Below, piece after piece: positions 5,571 to 10,988 of a stretch of DNA of 12,090 bases (its first letter is position 1; each line of letters starts with the position of its first letter). The notes below the pieces were generated by a model. It was not told the DNA's origin and searched no databases. It was given only the letters and a program-made list of their open reading frames with translations. The translations under genes were made by a program, and so were the position numbers. Source of the stretch: Thermoplasmata archaeon (lineage in GTDB: Archaea > Thermoplasmatota > Thermoplasmata > Lutacidiplasmatales > UBA184); NCBI GenBank assembly GCA_030039525.1, contig JASHVI010000028.1:1-12090 (forward strand), given 5' to 3'.

Positions 5571-7209
5571 GCTCGGGCGCGGGCCAGAGCGGCGACTCCG
5601 AGACGTTCCGGACGTCCGCGGGACCGAGCCCGGCCCGACGCGCGAGCGCCACCGCGACCTGAAGGCGCTTCGGGTCGCAGCGTCGCTCCGAGAGGCCGGT
5701 GACGACGAGGGGGAGGCCCCGCTCCCGCGCCGCCCGGGCCGACGTCGAGTCGAGCCCGTCCCGCGCGGCGGTCGGGGGGAGCTCGAGGGCGATGCCCCGG
5801 GCCGCCGCCCAGTCGATCCACGCCTCCGACCGCACCGGATCCGACTCGCCGAGCCCGGAGCGGTCGAGGGAGAGGTGGGCGAGGACGGTCGAGACCCCCG
5901 GGAACCCTCCGGCCGGAGGAGGCCCCTCCGGCGGATCTGGCCCGCTCGGGGTGAGGAGGACGAAATCGACGGCCGGAGCACCGCCCCAGGCCGGAGCCTT
6001 CCAGCCCCGCTCCACCCCCCAGAGGATCCGAAGCCCCGTCTCCGCGGCGCCGACGTCGCGGCGGAGCCGGCCGAACCCCTCGGGGGTCGCGTCGGGAGGC
6101 AGGACGAGGCCGACGACGCGGTGGCCCAGGTCGCGGGCGGAACGGGCGGCGTCGGCCGCCTCCTCCGCACCGGCGCCGGGCGGGAGGTGGACGTGGAGGT
6201 CCCCGGCCAGGTCGCCGGCCGAGAGGAGCCGGGGGAGCCGACCCGCCTCGGCGGCGTCGATCTCGCCCCGGTCCTCCCGGAGCTCCGGGGGGATCTCCGC
6301 GAGGCCGAGGGCCCGGTAGACCTCCGCCTCGGTCGCCCCGGCGAGGCGCGTGCTGCCGCGGTTCACGCCGTACTCGTTGACCCGAAGCCCGAGGCGCTGG
6401 GCGCGGCTCCGCAGCTTCACGTTGTGCTCCTTCGAGCCGGTGAAGTACTGCAGGGCGGCGCCGAACGACTCGGCCGGCACGACCCTCAGGTCGACCTGGC
6501 GTCCCGAGGCGAGGAGGACCGTCGACTTCGTCGGCCCCTTCAGCCGGATCTCCCGGACCTCGGGCAGGGTGGTGAACGCCTCCATCACCTTCGAGGGGTT
6601 CGGCGAGGTGGTGAGGAGGTCGAGGTCGCCGACGCTCTCCCGGGCCCTCCGGAGGCTCCCGGCGAGCTCGACCCGGTCGAGCGGGACCCGCTCGCGGAGC
6701 GCCGCGACGAGGCCGGTGCCGGTCTCGTACGCCTCCCAGAGCGGGAGGCGGGCCACGGGCGCGGGGGCGGTCGCCGCCTCCCGGAAGAGGGCGACCTTCC
6801 GGTCGCCGAACCCCTTCACCCCGGCGAGCCGGCCCGCGTCGATCGCTTCGCGGAGCGCCTGCGGCCCGTCGATCTGGAGCTCCACCCAGAGCCGCCGGGC
6901 CGTCTTCGGACCGAGCCCCGGGAGCTTCATCAGCGCGACGACCCCGGACGGGATCTCCGCCGCGAGCCGGTCCCGGTAGGCGATCCGCCCGTCGCGGAGG
7001 TACTCCTCGACCTTCGCGGCGAGCGCCTCGCCGATCCCCGGGATCTGCCGGAGCTTCCCCCGCGCCGCGTAGGCGGAGATATCCTCCGGCAGGTCGTCGA
7101 GCGAGCGGGCCGCCCGGCGGTACGCCTCCGGCTTGAACCGCTCCCCGAGCACGTCGAGGAGGTCCGCGATCTCCCGGAACCGCTCGGCGATTTCCGCGTT
7201 GGAGGGCAT
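5491..7209 (-). CDS. polX: Family X DNA polymerase (PolX) with a degenerate PHP domain
   Basis: A repair polymerase that fills short gaps, as in base excision repair. The 572 residues follow the bacterial/archaeal PolX order. Residues 1-145 are the helix-hairpin-helix DNA-binding part (RQIPGIGEALAAKV, LPGLGPKTARRLW, GVKGFGDRKV). The palm holds GSLRRAR (184-190) and the catalytic aspartates D195, D197 (GDLDLL) and D240 (VDLRV), and the thumb includes TGSKEHNVKLRSRA (257-270). RGEIDAAEAGRLP (314-326) leads into the PHP domain. There only GDLHVH (336-341), GVE (398-400) and AHLSLDR (444-450) survive; the usual TDH, SVH and SDAH motifs read VLPP, LTPSG and TGLS. Polymerase activity is expected, PHP exonuclease activity is not. 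ATG at 7209 lies 26-29 bases below a TTAA island. The last residues form a basic tail antisense to the neighbouring gene. Confidence 0.93.
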   Translation of the reverse strand: MPSNAEIAERFREIADLLDVLGERFKPEAYRRAARSLDDLPEDISAYAARGKLRQIPGIGEALAAKVEEYLRDGRIAYRDRLAAEIPSGVVALMKLPGLGPKTARRLWVELQIDGPQALREAIDAGRLAGVKGFGDRKVALFREAATAPAPVARLPLWEAYETGTGLVAALRERVPLDRVELAGSLRRARESVGDLDLLTTSPNPSKVMEAFTTLPEVREIRLKGPTKSTVLLASGRQVDLRVVPAESFGAALQYFTGSKEHNVKLRSRAQRLGLRVNEYGVNRGSTRLAGATEAEVYRALGLAEIPPELREDRGEIDAAEAGRLPRLLSAGDLAGDLHVHLPPGAGAEEAADAARSARDLGHRVVGLVLPPDATPEGFGRLRRDVGAAETGLRILWGVERGWKAPAWGGAPAVDFVLLTPSGPDPPEGPPPAGGFPGVSTVLAHLSLDRSGLGESDPVRSEAWIDWAAARGIALELPPTAARDGLDSTSARAARERGLPLVVTGLSERRCDPKRLQVAVALARRAGLGPADVRNVSESPLWPAPELTPARPGPPVERPAAPSAGRRRRSRP

Positions 7210-7233
7210 CCGAACGCGGAACCCGCGCGGGCG

Positions 7234-7239
7234 GTTAAC
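7234..7239 (-). promoter_or_regulatory. Candidate TATA-like promoter of polX
   Basis: The minus strand reads GGCCGTTAACCGCC; TTAA at 7235-7238 is 26-29 bases above the polX ATG, the spacing of a leaderless archaeal transcript. It sits in the 42-base gap after the GNAT stop, so polX probably has its own promoter besides any read-through. Confidence 0.5.
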
Positions 7240-7251
7240 GGCCCCCGGCGG

Positions 7252-8034
7252 CTACGGCTCCCGGTTCCCCCCGGCGTCGATCCAGATCCGGCGTTCCCGG
7301 GTCTGGAACCCGAGCCGCTCGTAGGTCCGCAGGGCCGGGACGTTGTCGGAGCGCACGTAGAGCGCCACCAGCGCGCCGGCCGCCGCGGCCGCCCGGACCG
7401 CGACCCCGGTCACGGCGCGGCCGAGGCCGAGGCCCCGGTGGGCCGGCGCGACGACGATCCCCGAAAGGATCCAGATCGCCGGCAGCGACACCGAGGCCTT
7501 GGCGACCGCGACGAGCTCCTCTCGCTGGAAGACCCCGAAGACGGGGATCCGCTCGGGGTCGATCGTTCGGTAGGGCTCGAGGAGGGGCGAGGGCGTCTCC
7601 TGCACGAACCGCCCGAGCTCGGGGAGGTCCGAGCGCGTCAGCCTCCGGGCCCCCTCCGAGACTTCGGGCACCGGGGCGTGGCGCGGGCGGACCCGGATCT
7701 CGATGGGGTACTCGTCGATCGGACCCCGACGCACCGCGACCTCGCGGGCCAGGCGGGGCGGGACGACCGCGAGAAGCGGCCGGGGCGGCATCGCGTCGAG
7801 GAGCGCGAGGGGGGCCGGCTGGTCGCTCCCGACCCAGTGCACCATCGGGAGGCTCGGGCTCCCTCGCCAGACGACGAGGTACGCCCGCGTCGCGGGGCCC
7901 TCGCGGTACGAGAGGAACCGGACCCGGTCCCCCTCGTGCTCGAGGTCCCAGACCGCGTAGGCGTGGGTGACCGGATCGGCCTCGGCCGCCCGCTTCAGCC
8001 AGACCGCATCGACCCCCGCCACCACCTCGCCCAT
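7252..8034 (-). CDS. GNAT-family N-acetyltransferase
   Basis: The 260-residue protein ends in a GNAT domain (about residues 128-250) that would transfer an acetyl group from acetyl-CoA to an unknown amine. Motif A, the CoA pyrophosphate loop, is at 194-208 (VVAPAHRGLGLGRAV, the R/HRGxGxG form), and motif B is at 228-243 (RSDNVPALRTYERLGF). Residues 1-125 form a separate N-terminal region without the CoA loop, perhaps a degenerate GNAT repeat as in other two-domain acetyltransferases. The ATG at 8034 begins the coherent protein; the frame stays open far upstream only because of GC bias. An A/T island at 8061-8066 is 27-32 bases upstream. The gene precedes polX on the same strand and is divergent from the DUF2400 gene. 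The substrate cannot be told. Confidence 0.85.
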   Translation of the reverse strand: MGEVVAGVDAVWLKRAAEADPVTHAYAVWDLEHEGDRVRFLSYREGPATRAYLVVWRGSPSLPMVHWVGSDQPAPLALLDAMPPRPLLAVVPPRLAREVAVRRGPIDEYPIEIRVRPRHAPVPEVSEGARRLTRSDLPELGRFVQETPSPLLEPYRTIDPERIPVFGVFQREELVAVAKASVSLPAIWILSGIVVAPAHRGLGLGRAVTGVAVRAAAAAGALVALYVRSDNVPALRTYERLGFQTRERRIWIDAGGNREP

Positions 8035-8059
8035 CGACGGGCCGGAGGGCCGGGCCTCC

Positions 8060-8066
8060 CTATGTG
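8060..8066 (-). promoter_or_regulatory. Candidate TATA-like promoter of the GNAT gene
   Basis: The minus strand reads GGCACATAGGGAGG. The island is 27-32 bases above the GNAT ATG at 8034. It contains an ATG on the plus strand (8062) that would be an alternative DUF2400 start, but as a promoter element this position is better explained. Confidence 0.38.
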
Positions 8067-8077
8067 CCCGCGCCAAC

Positions 8078-8084
8078 CCTATCC
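8078..8084 (+). promoter_or_regulatory. Candidate TATA-like promoter of the DUF2400 operon
   Basis: AACCCTATCCGAG is a weak A/T island whose TAT (8080-8082) is 25-27 bases before the GTG at 8107. It supports that GTG as the start and makes the DUF2400 transcript leaderless. It lies only about 12 bases from the divergent GNAT box, so the two promoters would compete. Confidence 0.38.
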
Positions 8085-8106
8085 GAGACTCCCCGCTCTC
8101 CTCCCC

Positions 8107-8988
8107 GTGGCCCGACGCCACCGCCCGACGGCCCAGCTGCCGGAGCACCTGCGCGCGCTGTACGATCGCTTCCCCTTCGACCGCTCCCTCGCGGAGGACC
8201 CGCTCTCGCTCGTGCGGCCCCGGGCCGGGGACCCGCGGGCGGCGGAGACCGCCGCGATCTTCGCCTCGACGCTGGCGGTCGGGAACACGACGGCGATCCG
8301 GGGCTCCTTCCGGGAGCTCGAGCGCCGGATCGGGGGGGACTGGACGGGCTTCGTGGAGCGCTCCGCCGAGCCCGGGACGCCGGCGGCACTGCGGGGCTTC
8401 CGGCACCGGTGGATCCGGGCCGACCAGATGCTCCACCTCGCGCGTCGGCTCCGCGCGATCCGCGCCTCCGGAAGCTCGCTGGAGGAGGAGTTCCTGAAGG
8501 GGTCGAGGGCGGGAGGCTTCGCGGGCGGGCTGACGACGCTCTCCGACGCGCTCCGGGGCCCGTCCGTCCCGAGGAGCCCGCGGGGCTACGCCGCGCTCTT
8601 CCCGTCGCCCGGCCCGCCGCACCGCAGCGCCTGCAAGCGGCTCACCCTCTTCGTCCGCTGGATGGTCCGCCGGGAGTACCCCGACCTCGGCCTCTGGCGG
8701 CGCGTCGACCCCGCCGAGCTCCGCATCCCCCTCGACCAGCACGTCTACTGGATCGCCTACCACCTCGGGCTCACCGCCCGGCGCTCCCGGGCCTGGCCGG
8801 CGGTCGAGGAGATCACCGAGGCGCTCCGGAAGGTCGATCCGATCGACCCGATCCGGTTCGACTTCGTGCTCTGCCACACCGGCATCTCCGGCGACTGCCC
8901 GAAGCGACGCGACCTCGCGGTCTGCGGGCCGTGCGCCGTCCGGCCGGACTGCCTCCTCTGGGCGGGCCACCCGGAGGCGGCGGCGTGA
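8107..8988 (+). CDS. DUF2400/TIGR02757 protein, probable EndoIII-type DNA glycosylase with Fe-S motif
   Basis: The 293-residue protein matches what I know of the DUF2400 (TIGR02757) family: FRHRW (98-102), SACKRLTLFVRWMVRRE (174-190), LRIPLDQHVYWIA (205-217) and KVDPIDPIRFDF (242-253). From residue 207 it also aligns by eye with endonuclease III. IPLDQH resembles the VDTH box with the catalytic Asp (D210), and the end carries four cysteines C264, C273, C276 and C282 (C-x8-C-x2-C-x5-C), close to the EndoIII [4Fe-4S] loop (C-x6-C-x2-C-x5-C). K177 is a possible catalytic lysine. A role in base excision repair is inferred, not known. I chose GTG 8107 because the A/T island is 25-27 bases upstream; ATG 8062 would add 15 residues. 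The next gene overlaps its stop. Confidence 0.83.
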   Translation: MARRHRPTAQLPEHLRALYDRFPFDRSLAEDPLSLVRPRAGDPRAAETAAIFASTLAVGNTTAIRGSFRELERRIGGDWTGFVERSAEPGTPAALRGFRHRWIRADQMLHLARRLRAIRASGSSLEEEFLKGSRAGGFAGGLTTLSDALRGPSVPRSPRGYAALFPSPGPPHRSACKRLTLFVRWMVRREYPDLGLWRRVDPAELRIPLDQHVYWIAYHLGLTARRSRAWPAVEEITEALRKVDPIDPIRFDFVLCHTGISGDCPKRRDLAVCGPCAVRPDCLLWAGHPEAAA

Positions 8989-9374
8989 GCGGCCTCGTCG
9001 GGGCCGTGGACCCGGGTCTCCTCGAGCGCTTCCGCCGGGCCGGCCCCGCCATCGCGTGGCGGTCGGCGGGACGGGGTCGGTCGGCCCGACGGGTCGCGCA
9101 CCTCCACGACGAGGAGGCGGTCGTCGCCCTCCGGGAGGACCGTTCCGGCGCGACCATCACGGTCGAGCCCGGTCCGGTGGGCGCGCTCGTCCTGCTGCTC
9201 GAGATCGATCAGCGGGGCCCGGCCGCCGGGCTCTGGGCTTCCGACTCGGGGGCGGCCCCGTTCGCGCGGGGCTCGCTCTCGGCCGCCTGGGCGACGCGAC
9301 CGACCGCGCCCCCGGGGGGACGATCGGTCCCTCTCGGCGATCTGGTGGCCCTCGCGCGGTACGCGCTCGTGTAG
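8985..9374 (+). CDS. Small protein of unknown function, coupled to the DUF2400 gene
   Basis: I do not recognise this 129-residue protein. Its GTG overlaps the stop of the DUF2400 gene (GTGA at 8985-8988), so it is probably translated by coupling from the same mRNA. The N-terminal third is basic (LLERFRRAGPAIAWRSAGRGRSARR), the middle is beta-like (EEAVVALREDRSGATITVEPGPVGALVLLLEID), and the end is a short helix (PLGDLVALARYALV). There is no signal peptide, no membrane segment and no cysteine. Third positions are mostly G or C, as in neighbouring genes. The stop lies inside a hairpin shared with the convergent uridine phosphorylase gene. Coupling suggests a partner or accessory role for the glycosylase-like protein, but that is inference. 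Confidence 0.62.
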   Translation: MSGLVGAVDPGLLERFRRAGPAIAWRSAGRGRSARRVAHLHDEEAVVALREDRSGATITVEPGPVGALVLLLEIDQRGPAAGLWASDSGAAPFARGSLSAAWATRPTAPPGGRSVPLGDLVALARYALV

Positions 9375-9397
9375 GCCGGAACCGGCCCTACGCGAGC
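9365..9397. terminator. Hairpin spanning both stop codons of convergent genes
   Basis: An outer stem 9365-9373/9389-9397 (nine pairs, one T-G) and an inner stem GGCCGG/CCGGCC (9374-9379/9382-9387), separated by one bulged C at 9388, form a 15-pair hairpin. It covers the TAG of the small gene (9372-9374) and the CTA stop of the uridine phosphorylase gene (9388-9390). It may end transcription from both sides or protect 3' ends. No T-run follows it. Confidence 0.42.
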
Positions 9398-10158
9398 CGG
9401 CGCGCCGCCTCGTTGGCGACGGCGATCGCCCGCTCCTGGCCCTTCGGCACCGGATCCCCCGAGGCCCCGTCCGGGTAGACCGCGCAGACCGCGCCGGCCC
9501 TCAGCCGGAAGAGGTTGGAGAGCGTCAGGAGGGTGCTCGCCTCCATCTCGATGTTCAGGATGCCGAGGGCCTCGAGGTCCGCGACCGTCGGGACCCCCTC
9601 CGAGGGGACCGGGGCGCGGAACCCGCGCCGACCCTGCGACGCGTGGAAGGTGTCGACGGTCGCCGTGATCCCCGCCCGGTACGACACCCCGAGCGACTCG
9701 GCCGCGTCGACGAGGGCCCGGAGGACGGCCGGGTCGGCGACCGCCGGGTAGCCCGGGGGTGCGTAGGCCCGCGTGGTCGCCTCGAAGCGGGCCGCCGCCG
9801 TGGTGATCGCCACCTCGCCCCCGCGCAGCGTCGGATCGATCGCCCCGCAGCTCCCGACCCGGATGAGGGTGCGGCAGCCGAGCGCAGCGAGCTCCTCGAC
9901 GACGATCGCCATCGCCGGGCCCCCGATGCCGGAGGAGACGACGCCGAGCTCGACCCCGTGGAAGCGGCCCCGGAAGCTGCGGAACTCCCGGTGGTCGGCG
10001 AGGGCCTCGTGGCTCTCCCAACTGCGTGCGATCGCCTCGGAGCGGGCCGGATCCCCCGGGATCAGCACCCGGTCCGGAAGCTCCCCGGGGGCGACGCCGA
10101 GGTGGTAGGCTCGACGGCCTCGGGCGGTCCGCCGCGGGTTCCGCGCGCGCCGGGGCAT
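9388..10158 (-). CDS. Uridine phosphorylase-like nucleoside phosphorylase (PNP/UDP family)
   Basis: It splits a nucleoside with phosphate into free base and (deoxy)ribose 1-phosphate in salvage. The 256 residues carry the PNP/UDP family features: phosphate-binding GDPAR (35-39), SSGIGGPAMA (75-84), IRVGSCGAI (99-107), the sugar-binding NIEMEAS (202-208) and AVYPDGASGD (226-235). TFHASQGRR (160-168) resembles the uracil-recognising Q-x-R segment of E. coli uridine phosphorylase (Q165, R167), which favours uridine over purine nucleosides. Before the domain is an Arg-rich leader of about 16 residues (MPRRARNPRRTARGRR). The ATG is supported by an A/T island 24-28 bases upstream. It faces the small DUF2400-linked gene and is divergent from the PHP gene. 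The family is sure, the pyrimidine preference is likely. Confidence 0.9.
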   Translation of the reverse strand: MPRRARNPRRTARGRRAYHLGVAPGELPDRVLIPGDPARSEAIARSWESHEALADHREFRSFRGRFHGVELGVVSSGIGGPAMAIVVEELAALGCRTLIRVGSCGAIDPTLRGGEVAITTAAARFEATTRAYAPPGYPAVADPAVLRALVDAAESLGVSYRAGITATVDTFHASQGRRGFRAPVPSEGVPTVADLEALGILNIEMEASTLLTLSNLFRLRAGAVCAVYPDGASGDPVPKGQERAIAVANEAARRLA

Positions 10159-10180
10159 CGCGGCGCCAGCGAGGTCGGTC

Positions 10181-10187
10181 GTATTAC
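10181..10187 (-). promoter_or_regulatory. Candidate TATA-like promoter of the uridine phosphorylase gene
   Basis: The minus strand reads GGCGTAATACGACC; TAATA (10182-10186) is 24-28 bases above the ATG at 10158. It is one of the clearest A/T islands here and fits a leaderless transcript. Confidence 0.5.
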
Positions 10188-10190
10188 GCC

Positions 10191-10225
10191 GCGCGGGCCC
10201 GCGCCGCCGGGCCCCCGCCCGGCGG
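10191..10225. repeat. Palindrome plus inverted repeat between divergent promoters
   Basis: GCGCGGGCCCGCGC (10191-10204) is a perfect 14-base palindrome. It runs into a perfect 9-base inverted repeat, CCGCCGGGC (10204-10212) and GCCCGGCGG (10217-10225), with a 4-base spacer. Both lie between the minus-strand box at 10181-10187 and the plus-strand box at 10235-10240. They could be operators controlling uridine phosphorylase and the PHP enzyme together, but the composition weakens the case. Confidence 0.38.
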
Positions 10226-10234
10226 TCTGTCGCC

Positions 10235-10240
10235 GTTATC
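10235..10240 (+). promoter_or_regulatory. Candidate TATA-like promoter of the PHP gene
   Basis: CGCCGTTATCCGTAGG contains TTAT at 10236-10239, 24-27 bases before the GTG at 10263. This spacing is what selects that GTG over longer in-frame extensions. Confidence 0.48.
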
Positions 10241-10262
10241 CGTAGGCCTCCCTCGCGCGGGC

Positions 10263-10958
10263 GTGGCGACGCCGGGGGCGATCCGCTCGCCGAACCCGCC
10301 CCGCATCGACCTGCACTCGCACTCGTTCCTCTCCGACGGCTCCGAGTCGCCGACCGGGATGTGGCGCGTCGCCGAGACGATCGAGCACCGGGCCCTCGCG
10401 ATCACGGACCACGTCTCCCTCGAGGACCCGAAGCCGGTCCTCGACCGTCTCCACCGAGAGGCCACCGCGTGGGAGGGCTCGAAGTTCCGGCCGGTCGTCG
10501 GCGTCGAGCTCACCTACGTTCCGCCCCGGCGGATCGCCGACGCGGCCCGGGGCGCCCGGCGGGCCGGCGCGGAGATCGTGATCGTCCACGGGGAGTCCCT
10601 CGTGGAGCGTACGCCCGAGGGGACCAACCGCGCGGCGATCGACTCCGGCGAGGTCGATGTCCTCGCCCATCCGGGCCTCATCGAGCCGGCGGACGTCGAG
10701 CTCGCGAAGGCGCACTCGGTGATCCTGGAGCTGTCGGGCCGGGAGGGGCACTCCCTCACCAACGGACACGTCGCCGCGCTGGCGCTCGCCCGGGGCGTAC
10801 CGCTGGTGGTCGACTCGGACGCCCACCGCTCGAGCCAGCTGATCCCGCCGGCGCGGGCCCGGGAGATCGCCCGCGGCGCCGGCCTCCCAGCCGCCGAGGT
10901 GGAGAAGGCCCTCGGGGAGACGCCCGCCGGGCTCCTCCGACGCCTCGCCGGGGCGTAG
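10263..10958 (+). CDS. PHP-domain phosphoesterase, archaeal histidinol-phosphatase-like
   Basis: A 231-residue stand-alone PHP enzyme with a complete trinuclear metal site: DLHSHSFLSDG (16-26; D16, H18, H20), ITDH (47-50), GVELT (80-84; E82), VHGES (108-112; H109), LAHPGL (134-139; H136) and SDAH (185-188). The set TDH, HGE, HPG and SDAH, the segment EGTNRAAIDSGEVDVLAHPG (119-138) and GHSLTNGH (162-169) mark an archaeal-looking group annotated as histidinol phosphatase-like. Its true substrate is uncertain: histidinol phosphate, another phosphomonoester or an oligonucleotide. The frame is open upstream, but GTG 10263 sits 24-27 bases after an A/T island and just before the domain. No his genes are in the window. 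Its intact site contrasts with the decayed PHP domain of PolX. Confidence 0.88.
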   Translation: MATPGAIRSPNPPRIDLHSHSFLSDGSESPTGMWRVAETIEHRALAITDHVSLEDPKPVLDRLHREATAWEGSKFRPVVGVELTYVPPRRIADAARGARRAGAEIVIVHGESLVERTPEGTNRAAIDSGEVDVLAHPGLIEPADVELAKAHSVILELSGREGHSLTNGHVAALALARGVPLVVDSDAHRSSQLIPPARAREIARGAGLPAAEVEKALGETPAGLLRRLAGA

Positions 10959-10988
10959 CCGGGGACGCCGCGCGGGTCCCGGATCTAC
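10955..10988. terminator. Candidate bidirectional terminator hairpin between PHP and RNR genes
   Basis: CCGGGGAC (10959-10966) pairs with GTCCCGG (10976-10982) with one bulged G, extended by GTAG (10955-10958) against CTAC (10985-10988) after a 2-base bulge. As at 9365-9397, the stem covers both facing stop codons. It is weaker than that one, and part of the outer pairing simply reflects that both genes end in TAG. Confidence 0.3.

Noticed and set aside
4197..6170. Long N-terminal extension of the 108-residue membrane protein frame
   Set aside because: The extension is antisense to the zinc-finger and polX genes and is low complexity; the coherent protein begins at 4196.
5875..8061. Very long plus-strand open frame running into the DUF2400 gene
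   Set aside because: It is antisense to polX and GNAT, which both have clear conserved motifs; its translation is Arg/Pro/Asp/Glu-rich with no domain. It is open only because stop codons are rare at this GC content.
8062..8106. ATG at 8062 as the DUF2400 start
   Set aside because: It adds 15 Pro-rich residues, has no A/T island about 26 bases upstream and lies within the GNAT promoter island; GTG 8107 has the expected spacing.
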